DNA of 54,899 nucleotides, taken from Firmicutes bacterium ADurb.Bin248. GTDB lineage: Bacteria > Bacillota > Clostridia > Christensenellales > CAG-138. The notes beneath the pieces are model-generated. The model was not told where the DNA came from and made no database searches. It worked only from the letters and a program-made list of their open reading frames with translations. Positions 17,051-26,474 of the stretch are shown in pieces. Numbering within the stretch: position 1 is the stretch's first letter; every line of letters begins with the position of its first letter. A program made the position numbers and the translations under genes. The DNA lies in NCBI GenBank assembly GCA_002069725.1, contig MWBW01000013.1, forward strand, positions 1 to 54,899, read 5' to 3'.

Positions 17051-18793
17051 CTATTCGTATTCCTTATACTGCTCCAGTTCGGCAGGAACATCGGTTATCC
17101 CGGTCGCTTTGAACAGCATATCTCCGCCGCCCATGAACACGTCGAGATATTCGATGATCCATTCGTCGGACGGATAACCCTTCACCTCGCAGATTTTACT
17201 CTCCGGGACGCCATCCCGAACGCCGATCTGAGTTCCCCTGAGAGAATTGTCCGGCACGATCCCATACGGGCGAAAGACAATTCCGTTGTGGTTCAGTTCA
17301 ACCACATTTAATTCCTTGTTCTCGGTGACCGCGTATTCGGGATAAATCGCCGGGGAAGCCTGCCCCGTCGCGCCGAGGATCATCTTATCCACATCCGCCT
17401 TATCGACGTCGTAGTAAATCTCATATTTGAACGGGCTTTCGTACAGCACCCGCGCCGCGTCGCCCGAGAGCGTGTAGCGCAGGAGGTTCGCGTCGCCCTC
17501 TCCGAGGGAACCGCGCGCCCCGGCGCGCGCGAGCACGCTTTTGGCGACGATGGCGTCGAGGTTCAGCAGGGAGAGCGCGAAGTAGAACGCCGCGAACGTA
17601 CCCGCCGCGAGGCGGAGCAGCTTCAGTTTGGGAACATACAGCTTCGCCGCGCAAAGCCCTATGAGCGCGAAGAGGAAGAGCATGAACCAGAACGGGAGTA
17701 TACGGTTGATCGTGAGGCCGTAAGCCCCGATGTACATCACAAGCCGCGCCATGGCGCTCGCGAGCAGCATGACGGTCGCCGCGAGAAGGCCCAGCATGAG
17801 CGCGCGCAGGGATTTGCCCTCCGGCGTGAACGTGACGCAAAGCGCGAAGGCCGCGAGGTTGATGGCGGCGACGGCGCACAGCTCTGAGAAGCCCTGCACG
17901 GCGTATTCGGAATAGGTCAGCGCGGCGGGCAAGCCCGCGAGCCCCGTAAGGTATGTGAACTGGAAGGCGGCGAAGATCACATAGATGCCCAGCAGCACGC
18001 CTACGGCCGCGGCGACGCCCGCGCCGTTGAAGCGCTTTTCGTAAGGCTCGGCTTTATACGGCTTCTGCTCGTACGCGTGGTGGAAGATGAACGAGTAGAA
18101 CAGCGCGGCGACCACCAGCGCGAATATGATGCGGAGCACCGTCGGCCCGAGGCGGATGTCGCGGAACACTTCCTCCAGAACGGCGCGCATGGCGGCGTCC
18201 GCGGAGATCAAAAGCGGCACCACGATGAGCGCGAGCATCAAGCCGACGAACAGGCCCGCGCGCACGGCGCGCCGCTTTTCATCGACCTCCTTCTTGCCAA
18301 GCGCGCCGCCGAGCGCGCCGAAGAAGCGCCCGAGACTCGTGAACGGCGCCACGAAGAAGCCGCTCACATACGCGGATATGTAGCCGCCCTGCCTGCTTTC
18401 GGGCACGAGCGCCGTGCATTCGACGGCGTGGAGCATGAGCACGAGCGGTATCGCGAGAAAGTTGACGAAGCTCAGATTCTGCTCCTCGTAGACAAGATAG
18501 CGCGCCATCAACCACAGCGCGAGACACGCGAGCAGCCACGCGACGGGCTTTTTCGAGGATGTTTTCCATGTAAAGGCGTAGAACCCGGCGAGGTATGTGA
18601 GCCAGAACGCCGCGTAGCGCAGTCCCTCCATACGGAGCGAGACTTCGCCGAGCCCATCCCCGAACAGCACCCATGAAAACACCGCGCCGAGCAGCAGCAC
18701 GGCGAGCAGCAGCCATTTCTGCGCGGGCGTGTAAACACGCTTTTCCGGCCCCCGCGCCCCTTGCGGTTCGTAATAACCCGTTTCCCCGTTCAT
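17051..18793 (-). CDS. DUF4153/DUF4173-type polytopic membrane protein (580 aa)
   Basis: About a dozen hydrophobic segments spread over residues 25-430 are followed by a soluble C-terminal ~150 residues rich in Asp/Glu. The segment YSEYAVQGFSELCAVAAINL is typical of the DUF4153/DUF4173 families. Function is unknown. It is the last gene of a three-gene operon with an XRE regulator (4-base overlap) and a DUF2975 membrane protein. Regulator plus DUF2975 is a recurrent pair in Firmicutes, so the operon is probably self-regulated and membrane-stress related (inference). Confidence 0.75.
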   Translation of the reverse strand: MNGETGYYEPQGARGPEKRVYTPAQKWLLLAVLLLGAVFSWVLFGDGLGEVSLRMEGLRYAAFWLTYLAGFYAFTWKTSSKKPVAWLLACLALWLMARYLVYEEQNLSFVNFLAIPLVLMLHAVECTALVPESRQGGYISAYVSGFFVAPFTSLGRFFGALGGALGKKEVDEKRRAVRAGLFVGLMLALIVVPLLISADAAMRAVLEEVFRDIRLGPTVLRIIFALVVAALFYSFIFHHAYEQKPYKAEPYEKRFNGAGVAAAVGVLLGIYVIFAAFQFTYLTGLAGLPAALTYSEYAVQGFSELCAVAAINLAAFALCVTFTPEGKSLRALMLGLLAATVMLLASAMARLVMYIGAYGLTINRILPFWFMLFLFALIGLCAAKLYVPKLKLLRLAAGTFAAFYFALSLLNLDAIVAKSVLARAGARGSLGEGDANLLRYTLSGDAARVLYESPFKYEIYYDVDKADVDKMILGATGQASPAIYPEYAVTENKELNVVELNHNGIVFRPYGIVPDNSLRGTQIGVRDGVPESKICEVKGYPSDEWIIEYLDVFMGGGDMLFKATGITDVPAELEQYKEYE

Positions 18794-19008
18794 GCGCCCC
18801 GTTCCTCCTCCGGCAGATATTCGAGTATGTCGGCCACCTGGCAGCCGAGTATGCGGCAGAGCGCGTCCAGCGTCGAAAATCGGATCGCCCTGCCCTTGTT
18901 CGTTTTTAATATGGAGAGATTCGCCTGGGTAATGCCCAGCGCGTCCGCGAGCTCGCCTGAGGACATCTTGCGCCGGGCGAGCATCACGTCGAGATTGACC
19001 CGGATCAT
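18790..19008 (-). CDS. Small XRE-family helix-turn-helix regulator (72 aa)
   Basis: A single Cro/CI-type helix-turn-helix (MSSGELADALGITQANLSIL, then STLDALCRILGCQVADIL) fills the whole protein, like the YozG-type regulators that accompany DUF2975 genes. It starts 19 bases after the DUF2975 gene and overlaps the DUF4153-type gene by 4 bases (ATGA). It has no ligand domain. It probably controls its own operon. Confidence 0.88.
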   Translation of the reverse strand: MIRVNLDVMLARRKMSSGELADALGITQANLSILKTNKGRAIRFSTLDALCRILGCQVADILEYLPEEERGA

Positions 19009-19027
19009 GCCGTTCCCCCCTCCCCTC

Positions 19028-19480
19028 TCAGATGGTCAGCTCGTTCTCGCGCTTGTAGGCGACGGCCTTGCCGAACACCTCCGCGAGCACCAGAGCGAAC
19101 AGGCCCGAAAGCAGCATCACGACGGCGGACACCGCGGTCATGGGCGTGAAGAATACGAAGCATTTGGCGAGAAACAGCGCGCCCGCCGCCTCCGCCGCGA
19201 CGCCCATGCGCACGAACGCCTTGACGTTCCTTTCGATGAAGGGGTCCGTCGCGACCGTTTGCACGACGAGCAGCAGCTCGAAGAGTACCCACAGCGCGAG
19301 CAGCCCCGCGATCACCAGGAAGCCGTAGAACAGCGCGAACGCTTCGCCCGCGCCGTAATATTCCCGGAAAAACTGAGCCACGCTTGGCGAGGTGAATATC
19401 CTCACCAGGCAGAAGAGCACGAACGCGGCAAGCAGATACAGCAGCGCCTGCAGCGCGACGGCGAGCGGGTTTTTCTTCAT
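19028..19480 (-). CDS. DUF2975-family membrane protein (150 aa)
   Basis: Four hydrophobic segments and the conserved TDPFIERNVKAFVRMGVAAEA stretch identify DUF2975. It is paired, as usual, with a downstream YozG-like XRE regulator. The start at 19480 follows GGAGGG; an upstream in-frame ATG lacks such a site. Biochemical function is unknown. Confidence 0.85.
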   Translation of the reverse strand: MKKNPLAVALQALLYLLAAFVLFCLVRIFTSPSVAQFFREYYGAGEAFALFYGFLVIAGLLALWVLFELLLVVQTVATDPFIERNVKAFVRMGVAAEAAGALFLAKCFVFFTPMTAVSAVVMLLSGLFALVLAEVFGKAVAYKRENELTI

Positions 19481-19623
19481 ACTTTGCCCTCCCATGCGTT
19501 TCGATCGCATATAGAATAGCACGGCCGTTATTGTATTTCAATATTATTTTATTGAATATCGATAAATTCATGCGCAAGACACATAAGAATCGCAAACTTC
19601 GTGCGACAATACGGTGAACGCCG

Positions 19624-19652
19624 TTCACAACGGCGGAAGTTTTTGCTATAAT
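19624..19652 (+). promoter_or_regulatory. Promoter of the YugP-type peptidase gene
   Basis: TTCACA (19624-19629) and TATAAT (19647-19652) with a 17-bp spacer, 22 bases upstream of the start codon. Confidence 0.7.
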
Positions 19653-19673
19653 GCGCTCAAAGGGGTGAAATAT

Positions 19674-20393
19674 ATGTTTGGAAATTCGCTGTATTCTTTG
19701 TTTTATTACGGGACGGACAGCATACTTTTCGTCGCGGTCATCGCGGTGGCGATACTGGGCATGATCGCGAGCGCACGCGTGAACAGCGTATTCAAAAAAT
19801 ACGCGAAGATGCGCGCGCGCATCGGCCTGCCCGCCAGCGACGTGGCCCAGAGGCTCCTTCACGCGGGCGGCAGCGACGCTGCGCTCACGCAGGTCGGCGG
19901 CCAGCTCACGGATCATTACGACCCCAAGAACAACACCGTCGGCCTTTCGCAAACCGTTTACAACGACGCGTCCGTCGCGGCGCTCGCGGTCGCGGCGCAC
20001 GAAATCGGCCACGTCATGCAGTATCAGGAAGGGTACGGCCCCATCCGGCTTCGCAATTCCCTGCTGCCCGTGGCGAAAATCGGCTCCGGCGTCGCGCCGT
20101 GGCTGGTGCTGCTGGGCATTTTCATGGGCAGTTTCGGCCTTGCGAGCTTCGGCGCATGGCTGTTCGCGGGCATATTGCTCTTCCAGCTCGTGACGCTGCC
20201 CGTCGAGCTCAACGCCTCGCGGCGCGCGCTCGACATGCTGACCTCCGGAGGCTACCTCGACACCTACGACGAGGAGGCCGCCGCGCGCAAGGTATTGAAC
20301 GCGGCCGCGGCCACCTACGTCGTCGCGGCGCTTGCGTCGTTTGTGACGTTCCTCAGGCTTTTGATGCTCGCCAACAGAGCCAGAAGGAGATAG
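19674..20393 (+). CDS. YugP-type zinc metallopeptidase (239 aa)
   Basis: A neutral zinc metallopeptidase of the PF04298 family. It has an N-terminal membrane segment, the conserved IGLPASDVAQRLL and DHYDPKNNTVGLS stretches, the HEIGH zinc site, then VELNASRRALDML with the third ligand, and two to three more membrane segments. The active site probably lies near the membrane. The start at 19674 follows AGGGGTGAA and a good promoter. The gene precedes the RNA-ligase-like gene by 38 bases. Confidence 0.88.
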   Translation: MFGNSLYSLFYYGTDSILFVAVIAVAILGMIASARVNSVFKKYAKMRARIGLPASDVAQRLLHAGGSDAALTQVGGQLTDHYDPKNNTVGLSQTVYNDASVAALAVAAHEIGHVMQYQEGYGPIRLRNSLLPVAKIGSGVAPWLVLLGIFMGSFGLASFGAWLFAGILLFQLVTLPVELNASRRALDMLTSGGYLDTYDEEAAARKVLNAAAATYVVAALASFVTFLRLLMLANRARRR

Positions 20394-20431
20394 TCAAAAA
20401 GCGTTGCGGTCCATCGATGCGAGGTGTAATC

Positions 20432-20938
20432 ATGCAAAGGGCGATCCTGATCCTGCCGGAATTCAAAAACGGGCATTTAATAGAAGAACTCAGGAAAAAG
20501 TTCGACCCTTTGTATGGATTGGTGCCGCCGCACATCACGCTTGTGTTTCCGTTTGAAAGCGGGATTCGGACATCGACGCTTGAGCGGCATATAAGAACCG
20601 CATTGCTTGGCGCGGGTTCCTTTCCGATTCAATTGAAAGGGATCACCGCCACGCCGGATAAATACTTGTTTCTGAACATCAAAAAAGGAAACGACAACAT
20701 CATCGAATTGCACGACAGGCTGTATTCCGGGATATTACGCGAATTCATGAGCCGCCGCAATCATTACGCCCCTCATCTGAGTGTCGGAAGATATCGGGAC
20801 GAAGCCGGGCTTCAAGCCGCGCTCGACGACACGGAATCATTTGAGGCGTGTTTCGATGCCGTTGTGACCAACGTGGTGTCGGAGATCATCGGGGACAATG
20901 GGGATTCGGCGAGCGAATTGATCGTTTCCTTATCTTGA
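20432..20938 (+). CDS. 2'-5' RNA ligase/cyclic phosphodiesterase superfamily protein (168 aa)
   Basis: Two catalytic HxT/S motifs are present: HITLVFPF (about residue 35) and HLSVGRY (about 120). This is the layout of the LigT/2H phosphoesterase superfamily, which acts on 2',5' or cyclic phosphates of RNA or small molecules. Normal length for a bacterial 2H protein. Start at 20432 after GAGGTG. The substrate cannot be read from sequence. Confidence 0.82.
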   Translation: MQRAILILPEFKNGHLIEELRKKFDPLYGLVPPHITLVFPFESGIRTSTLERHIRTALLGAGSFPIQLKGITATPDKYLFLNIKKGNDNIIELHDRLYSGILREFMSRRNHYAPHLSVGRYRDEAGLQAALDDTESFEACFDAVVTNVVSEIIGDNGDSASELIVSLS

Positions 20939-21024
20939 GTAACGCCTATTTTACGAGAACAGGCAAATTATTTTTATACGATTGTCGAATTGGATTCTGC
21001 TTCGTAATCGCGCAGGATTCCCGG

Positions 21025-21618
21025 TCATTGTTTCAACGCTTTTCGCACAACGACCCTGCCCTCCCGTTCCGCGCCTATATCGAATCCACATTTTTCATAC
21101 ATCGACAGCGGTCCTCTCATTTCATTGAGCGCATCTGTGAACCGCTTGTTTGCGTAGGCCTCAACAAAGTCAAAACCGTCTGCGGCGGCATCCTTGCAGA
21201 CGTGCTCCACCAATTGCGTGGCTACGCCCATTCGCTGCGCATCCGGCGCGATGGCAAAGCAAAATATTGATTTTACCTTTATATCCGCGCGGTATTTCTC
21301 TATCGGCCAATAAGAGCGCAGATAATTTACTCCGTCCTGGCAATCCGCGTTGGCGTTGCACCATCCCACAATATCATTGCCGCGATAAGCAAGATAGCCC
21401 TGTATGCAGCCGGCTTTGACAAATTGTATGGCGCGCTCCCTTCTTTCCTCCTTCGAAGGATACCAGTGGTCGCCATTGCCGGCATAGGACTCGTCGCTAC
21501 GCCAAGTCACGCAATAGCATGTTTGCTCCTCTGTGCAGTCGCCGTGGGGCGTTGCGTCAAAAAACCGCGCATAGTCTTCTGCAAGGACGGGAGCCAATTT
21601 GCGGATTTCGATGTTCAT
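21025..21618 (-). CDS. GNAT-family N-acetyltransferase (197 aa)
   Basis: The acetyl-CoA-binding loop appears as CFAIAPDAQRMGVATQLVEHV, the canonical V/I-x-P-x-x-R-x-x-G-x-G/A site, followed by VEAYANKRF and YEKCGF typical of the C-terminal strand. The start at 21618 follows AAGGAAGTG. The N-terminus has an acidic and aromatic insert (FFDATPHGDCTEEQTCYC) seen in a clostridial GNAT subgroup. The substrate is unknown. Confidence 0.85.
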   Translation of the reverse strand: MNIEIRKLAPVLAEDYARFFDATPHGDCTEEQTCYCVTWRSDESYAGNGDHWYPSKEERRERAIQFVKAGCIQGYLAYRGNDIVGWCNANADCQDGVNYLRSYWPIEKYRADIKVKSIFCFAIAPDAQRMGVATQLVEHVCKDAAADGFDFVEAYANKRFTDALNEMRGPLSMYEKCGFDIGAEREGRVVVRKALKQ

Positions 21619-21766
21619 TAAAAAGCACTTCCTTTTCAGGTTTCCGTTCTTGATCTTTTTTCGCTAAACAATTTGCACTTACTATACCACAATTTGCCTT
21701 AATCCCCAATTCATTTGCAGCAAGAAACAGGCGTCCCGCGGCCGCCCGTTTCCATATGCGTCTGTG

Positions 21767-22921
21767 TCAGAAAATCAGCTTGAACAGCGTCGCGATGCCG
21801 ATGCCCAGGTAATTGCCCAGCGCGATGCCGAGTATGCCGCACACGAGGCCTGTGAGTATGATTTCCTTGTTCTTCATGGCGTTGGCGACCGGCGGGATGA
21901 AGGCCGGGCCGTAGATGCCCGCCGTGGAGGTGATCAGCGCCGTGTCCGCGTCGATCTTGAAGGGCTTGACGAGCAGCATGTGCAGCAGCACCGAGCCGAA
22001 CTGCACGAAGGCCACCATCAACAAAAGCATCAGCGAGGACAGATCGACCATCGAAAGGTCGAACGTCAGGCCTATGGCGACCGAGAACATATAGATGAAA
22101 TACTGCCCCGCGACGTACGAGCCGGGTATGGCGCGCACCCGTTTGACGAAGGAGAGCGCGACGCCGCAGGTCGTGACGCCGAGCATGACCACCATCATGT
22201 TGGTGAAGCTGCCCGTGATGATGTAGGACGCGCCGAGCGACGCGCCCACGGACGCGATCGCGAGCAGGAAGCTCGGCAGCCGTTCCAGCAGCATTTTAAG
22301 CGAGAAGGGCACCTTCTTAGCAATGAACTTCGCCCCGAGCGCGCCCTCGAGGCTCTCGTCCTTGGCCGCGTTCCTGCCGGGGTCGAACTTGGGCAGGAAA
22401 CTGCGGAACAGCCGCGGCATGACGGTGAGGATCAGCAGGAAGTAGATTCCGCCCACGATCATGTCGCAGGTGTTGACGAGCATGTAGGTATCCTCGCTCA
22501 CGCCCAAAGCGAGGCCTATGGCGATGAGGTTCGGCGTGCCGCCGACGTAAACGCCCATGAGCATGCCGTTGATGTCGCCCGCGAGCGCGACGACGTTCCC
22601 GAAGATGAGCATCGCGGCCGCGCACACGAGCCCCACCGCGACGATGAGCACCAGGAACGAGGTGAGCGCGGGCCGGGCGAGGCGCCGAAGCGAGGAGAGG
22701 TCCGCCGAGAAGAGTATCAGCGGGATGGCCACGGGCACGCAGACCTCGGCGACGGTCGTGGCGATCGACGTATCCTCGATCAAAAAGCTTGCCGCGAAGC
22801 CTATGATGTAGCAGAGGAACACGGGGCCGAGCATGTTGAGGAACTTGAACCTGTCGCTCAGGAGCACCATCAGGCGCGGAACGAAGAGTACCATCAGGAT
22901 AATGATGACGATTGAAAGCAT
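21767..22921 (-). CDS. DUF819-family membrane protein (384 aa)
   Basis: About ten hydrophobic segments. Conserved stretches IPLILFSADL, GVYVGGTPNLIAIGLAL and TSTAGIYGPAFIPPVANAM identify the DUF819 (YjcL-like) family of putative transporters. The sequence has the two-fold pseudo-repeat with polar GGTPN and GIYGPAF breaks expected of a transport core. The start at 22921 follows GGGAGG. Substrate unknown. Confidence 0.85.
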   Translation of the reverse strand: MLSIVIIILMVLFVPRLMVLLSDRFKFLNMLGPVFLCYIIGFAASFLIEDTSIATTVAEVCVPVAIPLILFSADLSSLRRLARPALTSFLVLIVAVGLVCAAAMLIFGNVVALAGDINGMLMGVYVGGTPNLIAIGLALGVSEDTYMLVNTCDMIVGGIYFLLILTVMPRLFRSFLPKFDPGRNAAKDESLEGALGAKFIAKKVPFSLKMLLERLPSFLLAIASVGASLGASYIITGSFTNMMVVMLGVTTCGVALSFVKRVRAIPGSYVAGQYFIYMFSVAIGLTFDLSMVDLSSLMLLLMVAFVQFGSVLLHMLLVKPFKIDADTALITSTAGIYGPAFIPPVANAMKNKEIILTGLVCGILGIALGNYLGIGIATLFKLIF

Positions 22922-22994
22922 GATTCGCCTCCCGAAATATGATGGAATATGGCAGATAAGTGCGGATTGGTATCATTATAGCCCATGCGCGTGA

Positions 22995-23000
22995 TATAAT
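22995..23000 (+). promoter_or_regulatory. -10 element upstream of the C45 gene
   Basis: A perfect TATAAT 24 bases upstream of the start codon at 23025. No clear -35 element is seen at 16-18 bp. Confidence 0.5.
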
Positions 23001-23024
23001 CAAAAGAAAAACAAGCGAGGTTTT

Positions 23025-24011
23025 ATGCAAAAGCTGCGCTGTCTTGATCTTTCCGGCCCGGACGGTCATTTTCGCTACGGGCAGGCCTTCGGCGAGGCGA
23101 TCCGCGCTTTCTCGGCCGACCGGCCGCTCAGGCCCTCGTTCCTTCGCATGAAGCAGAAGGCCGAAGCGCGCTATCCCGCTTACTGCAAGGAAATCTACGA
23201 CAGGGCCGCGGGCGCGGGCGCAAACGGGGATCTCCTCTTTGCGGCCATGCTCGACGGCGTGAAGGAGCTCGAGAGCTGCACGGATATTTTCATCCGAAAG
23301 GCCGACGGCTCCATGCTCTACGGCCACAACGAGGACGGAGAATATACCCCCGGAAACTGCGCCCTCGCGCGCTACTCGGGGCTAAAGGTCGGCTTCACGG
23401 AGTTCTCGGCGATCGGGTCCATGCCGGGCTACACGTTTTTGTGGAACGACGCGGGGCTTATCACCTCCGTCAACTACATACACCACGACGAGATGCGCCC
23501 GGAGGAACCGAGCGCGCATTTCCTGCTGCGGGACGCGGCGGAAGCTTCCTGCATCGAGGAAATCCGCGGCCGGCTCGCGGGCAAAAGCTGCGCCTCGGCG
23601 TTCCACCTCAACGTGTTCGACACAAAATCCTGCCGCGCGTATTCCGTGGAGCAGCTTTTCGAGCAAACCGACATACTCGAGGTGACCGACCGCTACGCCC
23701 ACACGAACCACCTGCTGCGCCTCGGCACGGGCTACGCGAGCCCCGGCTGGGACACCAAGCCGCGCCTCGCGTCCGCGCGGCGCATGCTGGCCCCGCTCGA
23801 TCCCGCGCGCTGCGCGCTCTCCGACATACGGGCGATACTCGACTATACCGACGGCGAGGACCGCCTGCGCTCAGTCTACAGCGACCCCGCCCTCGACGCG
23901 TTCCCCACGGCAGCGACCATGCTCGTCGATTCCGCCTCGGGCGAGATCGTCGTGATCGACAGGTTCTGCGGAGAAGAACTGAGGTTCGGGACGCCTTCCG
24001 GGCGGGATTGA
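23025..24011 (+). CDS. C45-family acyltransferase/hydrolase-like protein (328 aa)
   Basis: Resembles the acyl-CoA:6-aminopenicillanate acyltransferase (C45) N-terminal nucleophile family. Seen are ELESCTDIFIR with the candidate catalytic Cys, GHNEDGEYTPGN, WNDAGLITSVNYI, and YAHTNHLLR late in the chain. Mature enzymes self-cleave before the Cys. Bacterial homologues cleave or form amide bonds, but the substrate is unknown. The ATG at 23025 follows GAGG at five bases. Full length for the family and a single-gene unit. Confidence 0.75.
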   Translation: MQKLRCLDLSGPDGHFRYGQAFGEAIRAFSADRPLRPSFLRMKQKAEARYPAYCKEIYDRAAGAGANGDLLFAAMLDGVKELESCTDIFIRKADGSMLYGHNEDGEYTPGNCALARYSGLKVGFTEFSAIGSMPGYTFLWNDAGLITSVNYIHHDEMRPEEPSAHFLLRDAAEASCIEEIRGRLAGKSCASAFHLNVFDTKSCRAYSVEQLFEQTDILEVTDRYAHTNHLLRLGTGYASPGWDTKPRLASARRMLAPLDPARCALSDIRAILDYTDGEDRLRSVYSDPALDAFPTAATMLVDSASGEIVVIDRFCGEELRFGTPSGRD

Positions 24012-24083
24012 CGCAACGGAATCAGGGAAAAACGGCTCGCCGGGCATCGGCGGGCCGCGAGCGGAAGCCCTCTCGATTGATTG

Positions 24084-25487
24084 TCAATTATTCAAAATGT
24101 CCCGCGCCACGCAGATGCCCGTGACGCTCGCCTGCATAAGCCCGCGCGTGATGCCCGCGCCGTCGCCTATGGCGTAGAGCCCCGGCACGCGCGTGCGGAA
24201 GCGCTTATCGACGTTGACCTTGGAGGAATAGAACTTGACCTCCACGCCGTAAAGCAAAGTGTTCCTCGAATTCAGCCCCGGCGCGAGCTTGTCTATGGCG
24301 CGGAGCGCCTCGATGATGCTCGTCAGGTGCCTGTGCGGCAAAACGAAGGAGAGGTCGCCCGGCACGGCGGTCTTGAGCGTGGGCACGGTCGTGGATTTGC
24401 GAAGGCGCGATTCGTCGGTGCGGCGGCCCATCAGCAGGTCGCCGAGGCGCTGCACCATGACGCCGCCGCCGGTGAGCATGTTGCCCAATTGCGCGATGTA
24501 GTTGCCGTATTTGATCGGCTCGCCGAAAGGCTGCGTGAAGCGCGTGCTCACGAGCATGGCGAAGTTGGTGTTCTCCGTGCGAAGCGCCTCGTCGTTGTAG
24601 CTGTGGCCGTTGACGATGGCCGTACCGCCCTCGTAATGCTCCTCGCTGACGAGCCCGCCGGGATTCATGCAGAACGTGCGCACGCGGTTCTCGAACGTGT
24701 CCGCGTAATAGACGAGCTTGGCCTCATACAGGGGCTTTGTCAGGTGGTCCATGATGGAGTTGGGCACCTCGACGCGCACGCCGATGTCCACCTCGTTGTT
24801 GGACATGCCGATCTCGAGGCGCTTCCCCTCCGTCTGCAGCCACTGCGCGCCGCCGCGGCCGGGCGCCGCGACGACGGCCTTGCCGTAGGCCTCGCCCTCG
24901 CCTTCGGGAGACGCATATTTTACGCCGACGGCAACGCCGTTCTCGGTGATGATCTCACGCGCCGTGGTCGAGGGCAGGAATGTGAAGCCGCGCTTTTCCA
25001 TCAGATGGTCGTACATGTTGCCCAAAACCTGCGCCGCGTGCTCCGTGCCCATGTGGCGCACGGGGCAGCGCACGAGGTGGATGTTGTGCCGGCTCGCCTC
25101 GTAGGCGATCTCCGAGACGCGCGGGTCGTTCCGTCCGTGCACGGTATCCGGCGCGCCGAAGCCGACGTAGACTGAATCCGCGTAGTCGATGAGCTTCTGC
25201 GCCTCGTCCTCGGGGATATACTGCGTGATGTTGCCGCCGACCTCGTGGGAGAGCGAGAGCTTGCCGTCCGAAAACGCGCCCGCGCCCGCCCAGCCGCTCA
25301 TGATGGCGCAGGGGTCGCAGCGGACGCACTTGCCGGTCGTGCGCGCGGGGCATGTCCGTTTGGATATGGCCTTGCCGCTGTCCATGAGCAGCACGCTCAT
25401 ATCCTCGCGCCTGTCGAGCAGCTCCAGCGCGGTGAAGATGCCCGCCGGGCCCGCGCCCACGATGATCACGTCATACTCGCCTCTCAT
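24084..25487 (-). CDS. COG2509-type FAD-dependent dehydrogenase (467 aa)
   Basis: The N-terminal FAD-binding VIIVGAGPAGIFTALEL motif is followed by RTTGKCVRCDPC (a Cys-rich segment), SGWAGAGAFSDGKLSLS and a C-terminal LYAIGDGAGITRGLMQAS FAD-contact motif. This matches the uncharacterised COG2509 dehydrogenases widespread in Clostridia. The electron donor and acceptor are unknown. Start at 25487 after GGAGGAATT. Confidence 0.85.
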   Translation of the reverse strand: MRGEYDVIIVGAGPAGIFTALELLDRREDMSVLLMDSGKAISKRTCPARTTGKCVRCDPCAIMSGWAGAGAFSDGKLSLSHEVGGNITQYIPEDEAQKLIDYADSVYVGFGAPDTVHGRNDPRVSEIAYEASRHNIHLVRCPVRHMGTEHAAQVLGNMYDHLMEKRGFTFLPSTTAREIITENGVAVGVKYASPEGEGEAYGKAVVAAPGRGGAQWLQTEGKRLEIGMSNNEVDIGVRVEVPNSIMDHLTKPLYEAKLVYYADTFENRVRTFCMNPGGLVSEEHYEGGTAIVNGHSYNDEALRTENTNFAMLVSTRFTQPFGEPIKYGNYIAQLGNMLTGGGVMVQRLGDLLMGRRTDESRLRKSTTVPTLKTAVPGDLSFVLPHRHLTSIIEALRAIDKLAPGLNSRNTLLYGVEVKFYSSKVNVDKRFRTRVPGLYAIGDGAGITRGLMQASVTGICVARDILNN

Positions 25488-25615
25488 AATTCCTCCGTAT
25501 ATATAAATCTTTATTATGACATCATTAACCGCAATTATACCAGCTTATGACCATTGATTATAATACTCCAGAAACCCGCGCTTGTCAAAGGAAATCGGCG
25601 CAGAATCGGGCTTTT

Positions 25616-26374
25616 TTACCAGCGGGACGCTTCCGGAAAACAGTGCGTGCGCGCCGGGGTCAGCGCGCGGTAGCCGTCGCACAGGCCGAATTTGCGAAAG
25701 AGGCCTAGACGGACGGAACGCAGCTTATAGTAAAGCGCTATGGTTTTGACTTCGCGCTCGTTGAACTGGCTTTTGTGGCAACGAAGCGCTTCTTCGCGAA
25801 AGCGGAAGTATTTGCCGATGCGCACGAACGAATTCGGCCGGTCCGTGTTGTAAAAGGCGTAGACCTTGGGCGCGTGACGTTCCGCGCAGCCGAGGCTTTC
25901 CATAACGGAAGCGAAGGGGACCATGCAGGAGGCAAGCTTCACGGCTTGCCCGGTTTTGAGATGATCCCCGTGAAATTCGCAGACGACGTCCGGGTCGGGC
26001 GCGAACACCGCGTCCGGCTTGACGCGCGCGATTTCGCGGGCGACGGCGCGCGCGAGATCGTCCGCCGTGTAGCGCCCCGCGTCCTCGAAAGGCAGGAAGA
26101 TCACTTCCTTCACGCCCAGAAGCGCCGCGGAAGCCCTCGCCTCCTCCCGGCGAAGCAAGGCGAGCTTCTCGCCCCGGAGCGCGGGGTCGTCCGTGCCCAT
26201 GCGCCCGTCTGTCGCGACGAGGAAAGCCACGCGCCTGCCCGCCTCGACGAGCTTTTTGACCGTGGGCGCGCAGGCGACCTCGACGTCGTCCGGATGGGGG
26301 CCGATAAAAAGATGGCTTTCAAGGCTTTCGAGCTTGGGCAGCGGGAGCAGGCGTTTGAGAAGAAAAGTGAACAT
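25616..26374 (-). CDS. PIG-L/LmbE-family deacetylase (252 aa)
   Basis: The zinc motif PHPDDVEV near residue 30 and a later EFHGDHLKTGQA (HxxH type) identify the LmbE/PIG-L family, which removes N-acetyl groups from GlcNAc-linked compounds. DATDG-like (VATDGRMG) and FLPFEDAGRY segments fit. The start is placed at 26374, preceded by GGAGGCGCAT; longer reading frames upstream overlap the divergent GH20 gene and look non-coding. The neighbouring divergent hexosaminidase gene suggests a shared theme of amino-sugar turnover. Confidence 0.85.
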   Translation of the reverse strand: MFTFLLKRLLPLPKLESLESHLFIGPHPDDVEVACAPTVKKLVEAGRRVAFLVATDGRMGTDDPALRGEKLALLRREEARASAALLGVKEVIFLPFEDAGRYTADDLARAVAREIARVKPDAVFAPDPDVVCEFHGDHLKTGQAVKLASCMVPFASVMESLGCAERHAPKVYAFYNTDRPNSFVRIGKYFRFREEALRCHKSQFNEREVKTIALYYKLRSVRLGLFRKFGLCDGYRALTPARTHCFPEASRW

Positions 26375-26433
26375 ATGCGCCTCCGAAGCGTGTAATCCCT
26401 TGTTTGAGTATATCACGCGCGCGGGAAGTGCGC

Positions 26434-26439
26434 TATAAT
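26434..26439 (+). promoter_or_regulatory. -10 element of the hexosaminidase gene
   Basis: TATAAT lies 35 bases upstream of the GH20 start in the 100-bp divergent spacer; no well-spaced -35 is evident. A GGAGGT ribosome binding site follows at 26461-26466. Confidence 0.5.
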
Positions 26440-26474
26440 AGGCGTAACACATCCTTTTGCGGAGGTATTGCGCC

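Noticed and set aside
21764..22915. Long plus-strand frame of 383 codons
   Set aside because: It is antisense to the DUF819 gene, with His/Asp/Arg-rich low-complexity composition typical of shadow frames in G+C-rich DNA.
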